Positions 45,318 to 55,173 are shown, numbered from the stretch's first letter. The stretch is 64,000 bases of DNA from Alphaproteobacteria bacterium (GCA_024742485.1 JANSYK010000003.1:682001-746000); one strand, 5' to 3'. The notes: generated by a model not told the origin, from the letters alone. Numbers and translations: made by a program.

Positions 45318-46724
45318 TCAATCGGCGTCTTTCGGATTGGTCAGAACCACAAAATCAGTGCCCCGAAGTGTTTCCCGGCTGAGCCCATGATCGGAGATGA
45401 CCACCGATGATCCGGCAATCAACAGCGGCTCGAGGCGCTCACGCATCAAGTCCGGCATTTTGATCCGGGCGAGCGCATTTCTGATCGAAGGCGTTGGTCT
45501 GTCGATCAGGCTGCTTTCCGTGATCTCCGACAAGGGCGACAGGGCAGCGGTGTCGTTCAGGGTAGCACCAGCCCACACCACGGCGTCCGGATCTGTTGCA
45601 GACGGCAATGCGGAAAGGAAATGCGTTCCGAGCGGCTTTTCCGGTGTTGTCAATTCGATCGGCGCATCAAAGATCGGCTTGCCCGACTGACGGACGTAGA
45701 TATGCCCGTTTGACGAACGCGATCCGCCGGTTTTCTCTCTGAGCATCGAAGCAAGCTCCACCGAAACGGTGCCGGTTGGTGTGAGCGCATGCTCCTTCTG
45801 AAATCCGACAATGGCTCGGCCAGTGGCCGGTCCCATCCATCCATCTGTCTCACCGGCATCGAATCCCAGCGCGTTGAGCATGGTCTGAATATCACGAACA
45901 AGTTCTCGCCCGGTTCGCCGGGTAATCAGAATTCGGACAGGGTCATCCGAGACCGAAAGGCTCTCACCACTGTCTCCGGATGGCTTCGTGCTATCATCAA
46001 GGCTTGTTCTCAACACGTAGTCTGTCCCGATGGCAGCTCCGAGCGGCTTGGCCGGCATTGAGGTGGAGGCTCCTGCCGCATCGATGCTCGGCGACAATGT
46101 GGACCGTGATGAAGGGTCGGCCGAAACAAAGTGAACCGAGGCAGTGTTGCGGGTGCGCGCCGTTGTACTCGCCGGTTCGTCAATCGGGTCGAACAATGCC
46201 CGAGTCGGCAGCGCACGCAGATTGATTTCTTCGTCGCTTATGATCACATGCGCGCCGAGATCGGTATAGCGGTACAATTGCTTGGCGAAGGCACGCGGCA
46301 GCCGAACACAGCCATGTGATGCCGGGTGACTGGGAACACTATTGGACTCATGGAGCGCAATTCCGGACCAGGTCAGTCTCTGCATGAAAGGCATTGGGGC
46401 ACGGCTGTAGATATTGGAATGATGCCGGCGCTTTTTTTGCAATATGCTGAAGACGCCGGTCGGCGTCGCGTGGCCCTTCTTCCCGGTTGAGACGTTGGAC
46501 TGCGCAACAAGCGTGTCGCCGGAAAAAACCCGGATGTTCTGTTTGTCGAGTGAGACAAGCATGAGGACCGGCGCTTCGGATTTGGTTTCCGGCAGGGACA
46601 GGGCAACCCCGCTACCCGATCCGTCACGTTTTTTTGAGGCGTGGGCGTGGCCAACCGCGGTGACGATTGCCAGGCAGCTGACAGCAATTGCCAGCGACGT
46701 TGTGCGGGCAGACCAGTAATTCAT
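45318..46724 (-). CDS. L,D-transpeptidase with peptidoglycan-binding domain
   Basis: A periplasmic enzyme that forms 3-3 crosslinks in peptidoglycan or attaches proteins to it. After a signal peptide (about 1-30) comes a YkuD domain with His125 and the motif SHGCVR, nucleophile Cys139. A PG_binding_1 domain lies at about 278-335. The last 120 residues repeat YkuD-like strand patterns (PIFDAPIELTTPEKPLGTH, VVISDHGL) without a Cys, suggesting a degenerate second copy. The start is ATG 46724; a frame to 46760 has no better signal. It is about 468 residues, transcribed away from the isomerase gene. Confidence 0.88.
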   Translation of the reverse strand: MNYWSARTTSLAIAVSCLAIVTAVGHAHASKKRDGSGSGVALSLPETKSEAPVLMLVSLDKQNIRVFSGDTLVAQSNVSTGKKGHATPTGVFSILQKKRRHHSNIYSRAPMPFMQRLTWSGIALHESNSVPSHPASHGCVRLPRAFAKQLYRYTDLGAHVIISDEEINLRALPTRALFDPIDEPASTTARTRNTASVHFVSADPSSRSTLSPSIDAAGASTSMPAKPLGAAIGTDYVLRTSLDDSTKPSGDSGESLSVSDDPVRILITRRTGRELVRDIQTMLNALGFDAGETDGWMGPATGRAIVGFQKEHALTPTGTVSVELASMLREKTGGSRSSNGHIYVRQSGKPIFDAPIELTTPEKPLGTHFLSALPSATDPDAVVWAGATLNDTAALSPLSEITESSLIDRPTPSIRNALARIKMPDLMRERLEPLLIAGSSVVISDHGLSRETLRGTDFVVLTNPKDAD

Positions 46725-46795
46725 AACGCAAACCACCAAACTCAATACAGACCCATACAATTACAGTTTGCGCATTATTTTTCGGTAAATCCAGT

Positions 46796-46824
46796 GAGCT
46801 GGTGCATTTCATCTGCACCGGCTC
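46796..46824. other. Strong hairpin between divergent genes
   Basis: GAGCTGGTGCA (46796-46806) and TGCACCGGCTC (46814-46824) pair over 11 bases, with a single T-G pair, around a 7-base loop. It lies between the L,D-transpeptidase and isomerase genes, with no T-run on either side. As a near palindrome it may be a protein-binding site. Confidence 0.4.
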
Positions 46825-46933
46825 AACGAACACCGACCTGTTCGACAGCGCGATTGGATGGTCGTCGACCGGTTCAGGATTGCCAGAAACAAAGGGAGGT
46901 TCTATCACTGGCCGATGATCCAGGGAGGCAGGT

Positions 46934-47533
46934 TTGAGCAAGTCCGTCGACTTTTATTATGATTTTGTCAGCAGCGCCTCCTATCTTGCCTACAAGCGTC
47001 TGCCGGCGCTGGTCGAGGCTGCCGCAGGCCGCATAAACTGGAAGCCGATGCTGCTGGGTGGCGTGTTCAAGGCTGTCGGCAACACCAGCCCGGCCTTGAT
47101 CGATGCAAAGGGCAAATGGCTGTTCAAGGATATGAAACGCATTGCCGACAAACATGGCTTTGCCTTTGCCGTCAATCCGCAATTCCCGCTCAACACGATC
47201 TTCGTGATGCGCGGCGCCATCGCTGCCGAGCGTCTGGGTCACGACGTGCTGGCTCCGTATATGGAGGTGATGTTCGACGGTTCCTGGGCGAATGGCGACG
47301 ACCTGTCGAACCCTGAAGTCGTCATGGAACTGATGGAAAAGGCGGGTCTTCCCGCCGGTGAAATTGCCAATATGGCGCAGGATCAGAACATCAAGGATGC
47401 GTTGAGGGCAAACACGGAGGAAGCCGTCGGTCGCGGCGCCTTTGGCGCCCCGACCTTTTTTGTCGGTGACGAGATGCATTGGGGCCAGGACCGGATCGAT
47501 GTTGTGATGGAAGCGCTGGAAAGGCAAAGCTGA
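46934..47533 (+). CDS. 2-hydroxychromene-2-carboxylate isomerase family protein
   Basis: A DsbA/GST-kappa-fold protein of 199 residues. The N-terminus VDFYYDFVSSASYLAYKRLP is typical of the family, whose founding member uses glutathione to isomerise a naphthalene breakdown product. No ring-cleavage genes are near, so the real substrate is probably another. GAPTFFVGDEMHWGQDR near the C-terminus is the conserved cis-Pro region. The start is TTG 46934 with GGAGG upstream. Confidence 0.9.
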   Translation: MSKSVDFYYDFVSSASYLAYKRLPALVEAAAGRINWKPMLLGGVFKAVGNTSPALIDAKGKWLFKDMKRIADKHGFAFAVNPQFPLNTIFVMRGAIAAERLGHDVLAPYMEVMFDGSWANGDDLSNPEVVMELMEKAGLPAGEIANMAQDQNIKDALRANTEEAVGRGAFGAPTFFVGDEMHWGQDRIDVVMEALERQS

Positions 47534-47652
47534 GCGGACAAAACCACTGTCCCGGTACTGGAGCGGATGCCCTGACGGTTGCAACCGTGTAGATTGGTCG
47601 CTGCTGATTTCGATTCGAACCCGCAAGGCTGACGAGGGGAGCTGGCCACCGG

Positions 47653-50370
47653 ATGCTGGATTTCATTCTTCTGCCGATCCTTGTGGCCGCCTTCGTTCTC
47701 GTGGCGCCGGTATTGGGTTTGATCGCGTTCTTTCGCGTGCGCCGGCTGCAAAAACAGGTCGATGCCCTTGAATCACGGCTGGTGGCGGGAACATCTGTCG
47801 CCGGGCTGCCGGACGTAACGGCGGATCCGGATGTCTCGGCCGGAGATCAGGATGCTCCGGATACGCAGAGTGCTGGTCAAATTGATCAATCAGAACCGCA
47901 GCCAGAAGAGATCGCCGCACGATCAGCTGAAGGCGACCTGGATGCACCCGCTGGTGATGATGTCGACGCGGCACCACAGAGTGATCAGCAGGGTAAGGCA
48001 GCGGCAAAGGCTGGCAGCACCCTTGAAGAGACTGTCGGCGCAAAATGGGCCGTTTGGGTCGGTGGTCTGGCGTTGGCGCTTGGCGCAATCTTCCTTGTCC
48101 GCTATTCGATTGAGCAGGGGCTACTGGGGCCCGGTGCAAGGCTCACCCTGGGTGCTCTGTTTTCGCTGGCTCTGGCCGGCTTTGGCGAATGGACACGTCG
48201 GCGTGGCGAAGCCTATTCGGTCGGCGGTTTCGAAAGCGCCAATGTGCCGGCGATCCTGACCGCCGTGGGCACGTTGGGCGCCTTTGCAACCATTTACGCC
48301 GCCTATCAGATTTACGGATTTCTCGGTCCTGCTGCGGCCTTTGCCGGTCTTGGTGTCGTGGCCGTCGGAACGATGGCCGCTGCACTGCTGCACGGTCCAT
48401 TGCTGGCAGCGCTCGGCATTGCGGCCAGCTTCCTTGTGCCCTTTCTGGTGAGTTCTCAAGAACCGAACACGGCTGGTCTCGCAGTTTACGCTCTGGCCGT
48501 TTCTGCGGCCGCCTTTGGTGTCGGTCGTCTGCGCCTCTGGCGCTGGCTCGCGATTGTTGCCGCCCTTGGCCTGATATTTTTCGGTCTGGTGCTCTTTGCC
48601 ATATCGTCCGCCGGCGAGCGGCCAGTGCTTGGGCTCTACATCCTGGTCGCCTGGGCCGCTATTTTCTACGTGTTCGTCTTCAGCCTCTACGAACGGTCGC
48701 TGCTTGATCTCGTTCGAACCGATCGCGTCGCCGTCATTTTGTTGTCGCTCGTTGTCGTGCTGGCGCTTGGATTTGCCTTGATCGAGACGGATGCGGCAAC
48801 CGTTGCCGCATTGGTATTGATGATCCTGGTGCCCTATTGGTCCGCACAATACTGGTCGGCCATCCGCCTCATCATTCCAATAGCCGGTATTGCTGCCGTT
48901 CTTGGATATAGCGGGTGGGAGATGACGGTCGAAACATGGCAGCCTCTCTCCACGGGTTTTGACAGGCTGGACCAGGTCGATCCGACAACCCTGCCTGGCT
49001 ATCAGCAAAAACTGGTCTCACTTTATGGCGGTCTCGGCGTGGGATTGGCTGTCCTTGCGGCACTGTCGGGTGTAACGGGTGCTCTGCGGTCTGCCGCGGC
49101 CGTGCCATTGGCTTTCGGTGCGACATTCGTTCCCATTCTGATTCTCGGCGTGTCCTATGTACGGACCGAGTTTCTGGCACAATCCATTCGCTATGGCGCC
49201 ATCGCACTGGTCTTGAGCGCAACCTTCACCATGCTTGCCGGGTTCTTCGAAAGACACTTGCCGAATGGCCGGAACGGGCGTGAGGGTGTAGTGGCCACCA
49301 GCCTGGTTGCCGCCATTTCCGCTCTGACATTGGGACTGGCGATGCTTCTGGATCGTGGCGTTCTGACGGTTGCCCTGGCGCTTGTATCACCGGCGACCGC
49401 CTTCGTTTACATGCGCCGGCCACTGGCGACTCTGCGGCCCGTGGCGCTGGTGCCTGCAATATTGTGGGTCGCCCGCGTTGCCTGGGACCCGGCTATTGTC
49501 GGCGAGGATCTTGGGACCACCCCGGTTTTCAACTGGCTGACCTACGGCTATGGGGTCCCGGCGGCCGGATTTGTCATGACCGCCTATCTGCTTGGGAAAG
49601 ACAAACGCGATCTCTGGCTTGAAATCGCCGAGGGACTGGCGGTGGCAACGGTGACCGCGGCAATCGCGCTGGTTGGACTGCACATTCTCGACCCCCAGCA
49701 GGTCTTTACCGGCATTGACACGCTGGCTGAGGCTGCGCTGCTGGTCTTTGTGGGCGGGGGTGTTGCGCTCGGTCTCTTGCGGCTGCAGCGCACGGGAAAC
49801 AGCGAGACGCTGCGCATGGCGGCCTACGGATTGGGGTTTGCCGGCATGGCAGCGGCGCTTGTTGGGCTGCTGGGTGTTTACAATCCACTGATCACCGGCG
49901 AGCCGATCGGCACCGCCCGGATCTTCAACAAATTGCTCTTCGCCTACCTCCTCACGGGATTGCTTTACGGCGTCCTTGGCTTACTGAGTGGGGGAATACG
50001 GCCGCTCTACAGCCGTACAGCCTATGCCGTCGCCGGCATTTTGGGATTTGCCTGGGTCACATTGACGATCCGCCACTGGTTCCATCCGGTCGCCCTTGAT
50101 ACCGGGGCGGCCACCGACGCGGAGCTTTACGCCTATTCGGCCGCCTGGCTTGCCATTGGTATCGCGACGCTTGCGGCCGGGATGTTGACCGGCGTGCGAG
50201 CCCTGCGCCTGGTTTCAGGTGCCATCATTGTTGTGGTGGTGGCTAAAGTGTTCGTGGTGGACATGTCCAACCTTACAGGCGCGCTTCGCGCGCTTTCCTT
50301 CATCGGCCTCGGAGCGGTGCTGGTCGCCATCGGACTGGTCTATCAGCGGTTGTTGCGGCGGCAGAAATAA
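47653..50370 (+). CDS. DUF2339 polytopic membrane protein
   Basis: A 905-residue protein with one N-terminal membrane segment, an acidic linker (about 35-125) and then more than twenty hydrophobic segments to the end. It begins MLDFILLPILVAAFVLVAPVLGLIAFFRVRRLQ and ends in LLRRQK. DUF2339 proteins are scattered in Gram-negative bacteria and have no known function. The linker is rich in Asp, Glu and Gln and is probably disordered. The gene stands alone, with a 119-base gap after the isomerase and an ABC-F gene converging from the other side. It has no visible catalytic motif. Confidence 0.88.
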   Translation: MLDFILLPILVAAFVLVAPVLGLIAFFRVRRLQKQVDALESRLVAGTSVAGLPDVTADPDVSAGDQDAPDTQSAGQIDQSEPQPEEIAARSAEGDLDAPAGDDVDAAPQSDQQGKAAAKAGSTLEETVGAKWAVWVGGLALALGAIFLVRYSIEQGLLGPGARLTLGALFSLALAGFGEWTRRRGEAYSVGGFESANVPAILTAVGTLGAFATIYAAYQIYGFLGPAAAFAGLGVVAVGTMAAALLHGPLLAALGIAASFLVPFLVSSQEPNTAGLAVYALAVSAAAFGVGRLRLWRWLAIVAALGLIFFGLVLFAISSAGERPVLGLYILVAWAAIFYVFVFSLYERSLLDLVRTDRVAVILLSLVVVLALGFALIETDAATVAALVLMILVPYWSAQYWSAIRLIIPIAGIAAVLGYSGWEMTVETWQPLSTGFDRLDQVDPTTLPGYQQKLVSLYGGLGVGLAVLAALSGVTGALRSAAAVPLAFGATFVPILILGVSYVRTEFLAQSIRYGAIALVLSATFTMLAGFFERHLPNGRNGREGVVATSLVAAISALTLGLAMLLDRGVLTVALALVSPATAFVYMRRPLATLRPVALVPAILWVARVAWDPAIVGEDLGTTPVFNWLTYGYGVPAAGFVMTAYLLGKDKRDLWLEIAEGLAVATVTAAIALVGLHILDPQQVFTGIDTLAEAALLVFVGGGVALGLLRLQRTGNSETLRMAAYGLGFAGMAAALVGLLGVYNPLITGEPIGTARIFNKLLFAYLLTGLLYGVLGLLSGGIRPLYSRTAYAVAGILGFAWVTLTIRHWFHPVALDTGAATDAELYAYSAAWLAIGIATLAAGMLTGVRALRLVSGAIIVVVVAKVFVVDMSNLTGALRALSFIGLGAVLVAIGLVYQRLLRRQK

Positions 50371-50403
50371 CGTTGCGAAGCATGTGCATCCCGCATGCCA
50401 GGA

Positions 50404-52284
50404 CTACCCTGCCATCGCTTCTTCATAGTCGCTTGAGAGCTGCAGCCACTGATCTTCGGCCTCGGCAAGCGCCGCCTCGGCATCGTTGCGCTCCTTGGCC
50501 TTGCGCGCTGCGGTTTCCGGTGATGTTTCATAGAGTGCCGCGTCCGCAAGTTCCGCATCGAGAACTTGAATCTTTTTCTCAAGACTTGCCGTCAGGGATT
50601 CGATTTCCTTGATCTTTTTCTTCAAGGGCGCAAGCTCTTGCCGGCGGTCGGCTGCCGCCCGCCTTTGCTCGGCCTTTGAAGCGCCGGACGTTTGGGTCGC
50701 TTGCCGGGAGTTGGATTTTCCACCGCCGACAATCAGTGTGCGATAGTCTTCCAGGTCGCCATCATAGGACTTGACGGTCCCGTCATGAACCAGCCACAGC
50801 CGGTCCACAGACGCTTCGATCAGGTGACGGTCATGCGAAATGAGGATCACAGCGCCCTCGAACGCGTTTAGCGCCTGGATCAGTGCTGCACGGCTGTCGA
50901 TATCGAGATGATTGGTCGGTTCGTCGAGAATCAGGAGGTTCGGGCCGTGAAACGTTGCCAGTCCCATAAGCAATCGCGCCTTTTCGCCGCCTGAGAGATC
51001 ACGGGCCGCGGTTTCCATTTTCTCCGTCGAGAGTCCCATTTGCGCCGTTCGCGCTCGCACCTTGGCTTCGGGAGCATCGGGCATCAGTTTCCGGACATGG
51101 TCCACAGCGCTGTCGGCGGGGACGAGATCGTCCAACTGATGCTGGGCAAAGTAACCGATCTTCAGATTGGGCGCGCGAACCATCGTGCCGGTCTCGGGCT
51201 CCAGCCGACCCGAGAGCAGCTTGGCAAAGGTCGACTTGCCGTTGCCGTTGGCTCCGAGCAGCGCGATGCGGTCATCATTGTCGAGCCGAAGATCCATGTG
51301 GGACAGGACCGGTTGGCCGGGGTGGTAGCCGACAGCGACCCTTTCGACAGAAATGATGGGAGATGCACAGCGTTTTTCCGGCGCCTGAAAGCTGAACGCC
51401 CTGACATTTTCGTCAACCACTGCGGAAATGGACCCCATTCGCTCAAGTGCCTTGAGTCGAGACTGGGCCTGCCGCGCCTTTGATGCCTTGTAACGAAAAC
51501 GTTCGACGAAGGCTTCCATATGCTGGCGTTGCGCCAATTGCTTCGTGCGCATTTTCATTTGCAGCTCGCGTGCTTCTGCACGTTGTTTCTCGAACTGATC
51601 GAATGACCCGCGATAGAAGGTGAGCTTCTTCTGCTCCAGATGAATGATGGAATTGACGGCCTTGTTCAGGAGGTCACGATCATGGCTGATGATTACGACC
51701 GTGTGCGGATAGCGCCGGACATAGTCTTCAAGCCAGAGCGTTCCCTCAAGATCCAGATAGTTGGTCGGTTCGTCCAGCAGCAGGAGGTCCGGCTGGGAAA
51801 ACAAAACGGCGGCGAGCGCCACCCGCATGCGCCAGCCTCCCGAAAAACTCGATGCCGGTCGGTGCTGCGCTTCATGATCAAAGCCCAGTCCTGACAGGAT
51901 GCTTGCCGCGCGGGCTTCTGCCGAATGGGCATCAATATCAACAAGCCTGGTTTGAATATCTGCAATCCGGTGCGGATCGGTGGCTGTCTCCGCCTCCGCA
52001 AGCAAAGACATTCTTTCCGTGTCTGCCTGAAGGACGATTTCGATCAGCGGCTGCTCCGTTCCCGGTGCCTCCTGAGCAACCTGGCCGATGCGGCAGTTGC
52101 GCGGCAAGGATACCGAGCCGGTTTCAGCCGAAAGGTCCCCGCATATGACACGAAACAGTGTCGATTTTCCTGCGCCGTTGCGTCCGACGAAACCGGCCTT
52201 CGTGCCTTCCGGCAGGAAAAGTGTGGCATGGTCGATCAACAGACGCCCGGCGATCCGGGCCGATATGTCAGAAAGCGAAAGCAT
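50404..52284 (-). CDS. ABC-F family ATPase (Uup/EttA type)
   Basis: A soluble twin-ATPase that probably acts on the ribosome or on replication and recombination intermediates. The Walker A motifs are GRNGAGKST (34-42) and GANGNGKST (344-352). The signatures are FSGGW (147-151) and LSGGE, the latter in the second domain. A linker between the domains is basic and helical, the P-site tRNA interaction motif of ABC-F proteins. A C-terminal coiled coil (about 545-620) points to the Uup subgroup. There are no membrane segments. Start ATG 52284. Confidence 0.92.
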   Translation of the reverse strand: MLSLSDISARIAGRLLIDHATLFLPEGTKAGFVGRNGAGKSTLFRVICGDLSAETGSVSLPRNCRIGQVAQEAPGTEQPLIEIVLQADTERMSLLAEAETATDPHRIADIQTRLVDIDAHSAEARAASILSGLGFDHEAQHRPASSFSGGWRMRVALAAVLFSQPDLLLLDEPTNYLDLEGTLWLEDYVRRYPHTVVIISHDRDLLNKAVNSIIHLEQKKLTFYRGSFDQFEKQRAEARELQMKMRTKQLAQRQHMEAFVERFRYKASKARQAQSRLKALERMGSISAVVDENVRAFSFQAPEKRCASPIISVERVAVGYHPGQPVLSHMDLRLDNDDRIALLGANGNGKSTFAKLLSGRLEPETGTMVRAPNLKIGYFAQHQLDDLVPADSAVDHVRKLMPDAPEAKVRARTAQMGLSTEKMETAARDLSGGEKARLLMGLATFHGPNLLILDEPTNHLDIDSRAALIQALNAFEGAVILISHDRHLIEASVDRLWLVHDGTVKSYDGDLEDYRTLIVGGGKSNSRQATQTSGASKAEQRRAAADRRQELAPLKKKIKEIESLTASLEKKIQVLDAELADAALYETSPETAARKAKERNDAEAALAEAEDQWLQLSSDYEEAMAG

Positions 52285-52353
52285 CGCTCCTATTGGAATC
52301 GGCGCGTTCGGAAGGCAAGCAAAATTTGCAACGCCTGCCGGATCCGGGAGTGT

Positions 52354-53277
52354 TCATGGGCGATTGAGGAGTGAATAGACGCTGTGACTGGTGCCAAATT
52401 CCGACGCATAATGATCGCGTTGAAGCTGTGCGGCGGTGACAGCGTTACGCAGCAATGTTGCAACTGTGACAGGCCCCACACCGCCGGGAACCGGTGTGAT
52501 CCAGCCAGCCGTTTCGGCGCAGCTGTCGAAATCCGCATCACCGACAAAGGCAGGTCCATGCGGCGTATCGATCTGGTTGATGCCGATATCGATGAGGACA
52601 GCGCCGGGTTTCAACATGTCGCCCGTGACAAGCCCGGCTTTGCCGACAGCCACGAAGACCGCATCCGCAGCGCGCGAATGCATGGCCAGATTCCGGGTCT
52701 CGTGATGGCAGACCGTGACGGTTGCACCCTCGGCCATCAGGAGGAAGGCGATTGGTTTTCCGACAATGGCCGAATGACCGATCACCGTGACCTCAAGGCC
52801 CTGCAGCGGCGTGTTGGTCGATTTCAGAAGATGGACGGCCGCGACCGCCGTGCAGGGGCCCATTTTCGGTGCTTCATAGACGATCGAACCGATGTTTGAG
52901 GGGTGCATCCCTTCCACGTCCTTGAAGGGATGGATGGACCGCTGAAGCCGCCGGACCGACACACCCTCGGGTGTCGGCCGCTGAATGATGATACCGGTGA
53001 CGCGGGGATCGGTATTGAGGCCCTGTATGATGCCAAGCAACTCGCTTTCAGATGTGTCGGACGGGTAGTCGCGTTCTTCGAACCCGATGCCGATCTTGTT
53101 GGCGGTCCGTTTCTGGTTTCGAACATAGAGCCGCGCCGCATCCGTTTCCCCGATTGAAATGGACACCAGCTTGAGCGGCCAGCCATCTGTGCCCAATGCG
53201 TTGACGTCCTGTGAAAGTTGCTGATGCATGTCCCGGGCAATCGACCGGCCATCGAGCAATTTGTAGGCATTCTCCAT
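52354..53277 (-). CDS. folD: Methylenetetrahydrofolate dehydrogenase/cyclohydrolase
   Basis: Bifunctional folate enzyme that supplies 10-formyl-THF for purines and formyl-Met-tRNA. The catalytic Lys lies in YVRNQKRTANKIGIGF, with the GRSAIVGKP-like loop seen as GHSAIVGKP, and PVPGGVGPVTVATLL near the C-terminus. The start is ATG 53277 with AGGAGA upstream, giving about 307 residues. A frame to 53352 is longer than the family norm. It is divergent from the GST gene with a 116-base gap. Confidence 0.93.
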   Translation of the reverse strand: MENAYKLLDGRSIARDMHQQLSQDVNALGTDGWPLKLVSISIGETDAARLYVRNQKRTANKIGIGFEERDYPSDTSESELLGIIQGLNTDPRVTGIIIQRPTPEGVSVRRLQRSIHPFKDVEGMHPSNIGSIVYEAPKMGPCTAVAAVHLLKSTNTPLQGLEVTVIGHSAIVGKPIAFLLMAEGATVTVCHHETRNLAMHSRAADAVFVAVGKAGLVTGDMLKPGAVLIDIGINQIDTPHGPAFVGDADFDSCAETAGWITPVPGGVGPVTVATLLRNAVTAAQLQRDHYASEFGTSHSVYSLLNRP

Positions 53278-53393
53278 CGGTCCAAAGTCTCCTGGTTTGA
53301 AATCCGGCTGGGCATTGTCGGTTCCGGTTGCCTTGACGCTCGAATTCCGCACAATGCCGCATTACCGAGCGGCGCTGAACTGGTGAGTATCAA

Positions 53394-54086
53394 ATGACGA
53401 TTACACTTTATGAATTGACGGGCAAGGACGCCACGCGCCCATTCAGCCCCCATTGCTGGAAAACTGCCATGTCACTGGCCCACAAGGGGTTGGAGTATTC
53501 CGGTTCTGCCGTGCCATTTACCGCGGTGCCCGCAGTTGAAAACGGGCACGGGAAAACGGTTCCTGTCATCCGGGATGGTGAGCATATCCTGTCTGATTCC
53601 TTCGACATCGCGCTCTATCTCGAGGAAACCTATCCGGAACGGCCGTCCCTGTTCGGCGGACCGGGTGGAATTGCCATGGCGCGTTTTTTTGAGGCCTGGG
53701 CGCAAACGCAGATCCACGCCGTCATAGGCGGCGCTTTGCTGCTCGATATTCATGCGATGCTTGCGCCGGAGGATCAGGTTTATTTTCGCGAGAGCCGAGA
53801 AGGGCGCATCGGCCTGTCGCTGGAGGAAGCCGTGGCGGCCAGCCAGAGCAAGGTCGATGGTTTGTCGGCCCGTCTCGAACCGATGCGTCTCGTATTGAAG
53901 CGTCAGCCTTTCCTTGGTGGCCAGGGCCCCCTCTTTGCTGACTACATCGTGTTTGGGGCCTTTCAGTGGGCAAGAGTGTGTTCGGCATCAACATTTCTCG
54001 CGGCCGATGATCCGGTCGCCGACTGGTTCCAACGCTGCCTCGATTTGCATGGCGGCATCGGGCGGGCAACCGCCGCTGCGGCATGA
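53394..54086 (+). CDS. Glutathione S-transferase family protein
   Basis: A 230-residue protein with an N-terminal thioredoxin-like domain. It begins MTITLYELTGKDATRPFSPHCWKTAMSLA, where SPHCW is the likely glutathione-binding active-site turn. The helical C-terminal domain (about 90-230) would bind a hydrophobic co-substrate. The specific reaction is unknown. It stands alone between folD and ndk. Confidence 0.88.
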   Translation: MTITLYELTGKDATRPFSPHCWKTAMSLAHKGLEYSGSAVPFTAVPAVENGHGKTVPVIRDGEHILSDSFDIALYLEETYPERPSLFGGPGGIAMARFFEAWAQTQIHAVIGGALLLDIHAMLAPEDQVYFRESREGRIGLSLEEAVAASQSKVDGLSARLEPMRLVLKRQPFLGGQGPLFADYIVFGAFQWARVCSASTFLAADDPVADWFQRCLDLHGGIGRATAAAA

Positions 54087-54193
54087 AGGAAAACTGTTCC
54101 CCACCCTGCATTGACTGATGGCTTGTTTTGCCGGCCCGGCAAGGCTATAGAGCCCGCAATTCTCAGACAACCGATGCAAGGAAACAAAAGATC

Positions 54194-54616
54194 ATGGCGA
54201 TCGAACGCACCTTTTCGATGATCAAACCCGATGCCACCAAGCGCAACCTGACCGGCGCCATCACCAAAATGCTGGAAGATGCCGGCCTGCGGGTTGTCGC
54301 GTCTCGGCGCGTCTGGATGAGCCTGCGGGAAGCAGAGGGCTTTTATGCCGTCCACAAGGACCGGCCTTTCTTTGGTGAATTGACGGAATTCATGTCATCC
54401 GGTCCGACGGTGGTTCAGGTTCTGGAAGGCGAAAACGCCATCTTGAAAAACCGCGAAGTCATGGGTGCCACCAATCCAGCCGATGCCGACGAAGGCACGA
54501 TCCGCAAGACCTATGCGCTTTCGATCGGAGAAAACTCGGTTCACGGTTCCGATGCGCCGGAAACCGCTGCGGAAGAAATCGCCTATTGGTTTTCGGGAAC
54601 TGAAGTCGTCGGCTAA
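54194..54616 (+). CDS. ndk: Nucleoside diphosphate kinase
   Basis: Balances nucleoside triphosphate pools by phosphate transfer through a phosphohistidine. The active residue is His117 in NSVHGSD. The ferredoxin-like fold starts [14 protein letters not shown]. The chosen start is ATG 54194, giving 140 residues, the usual size. An open frame to 54128 has no homologous start. A hairpin follows the stop between it and the convergent moaE. Confidence 0.97.
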   Translation: MAIERTFSMIKPDATKRNLTGAITKMLEDAGLRVVASRRVWMSLREAEGFYAVHKDRPFFGELTEFMSSGPTVVQVLEGENAILKNREVMGATNPADADEGTIRKTYALSIGENSVHGSDAPETAAEEIAYWFSGTEVVG

Positions 54617-54633
54617 CGCCTCCTGAATCAGAC

Positions 54634-54660
54634 AGCCGTCGGTCCATTGAACCGGCGGTT
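54634..54660 (+). terminator. Hairpin between convergent ndk and moaE
   Basis: AGCCGTCGGT (54634-54643) and ACCGGCGGTT (54651-54660) pair over 10 bases including two G-T pairs, around a 7-base loop. The plus strand continues GGTTTCTG, a short U-rich end, so it may stop ndk transcription. Confidence 0.45.
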
Positions 54661-54710
54661 GGTTTCTGCAGGGCTATTCGTTTCAGGTTTGTCTAAACCC
54701 CCACCAAAGC

Positions 54711-55172
54711 CTAGCGCCAGCGCTTCAGCGCATCATTATCCCTGTCTTTCGCGTCGACCCAGCTGCCGGATCGGCCATCGCGCGCGATTTCCCGTTTCCA
54801 GAACGGGGCGTCGGACTTCAGAAAATCCATGATGAAGTGCGCACCGTCAAAGGCCGCCTGCCGGTGCTTAGACGTAGCGGCGACCAGAACGATGTTTTCA
54901 CCCGGCCTTATTTTCCCGACCCTGTGGATGACCGTCACACCGCCGAGCGGCCAGCGATCTGCGGCCTCGACGGCAATGCGGCGGATCTCCGATTCCGCCA
55001 TGCCCGGATAGTGTTCCAGCTCCAGGGCAGATAGCGTGCCGTCCTCGTCGCGACACAGTCCGCTGAAGGTTACGACCGCACCGGTGTTTCCCTGACCAGC
55101 CGTCAACGCTTCGATTTCCGACTTGATGTCGAAATCGTCCTGTTGAATGCGGACGGTTGGGTCAAAAGCCAT
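54711..55172 (-). CDS. moaE: Molybdopterin synthase catalytic subunit
   Basis: Adds sulfur to precursor Z (cPMP) to form molybdopterin, together with MoaD. The 153-residue protein has the family core ALELEHYPGMAESEI and the catalytic stretch TSKHRQAAF with Lys and His. It ends close to the C-terminal FWKREI. It follows moaD by one base. A molybdopterin enzyme gene starts at 62124, so the cofactor path is active nearby. Confidence 0.95.
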   Translation of the reverse strand: MAFDPTVRIQQDDFDIKSEIEALTAGQGNTGAVVTFSGLCRDEDGTLSALELEHYPGMAESEIRRIAVEAADRWPLGGVTVIHRVGKIRPGENIVLVAATSKHRQAAFDGAHFIMDFLKSDAPFWKREIARDGRSGSWVDAKDRDNDALKRWR

Positions 55173-55173
55173 A

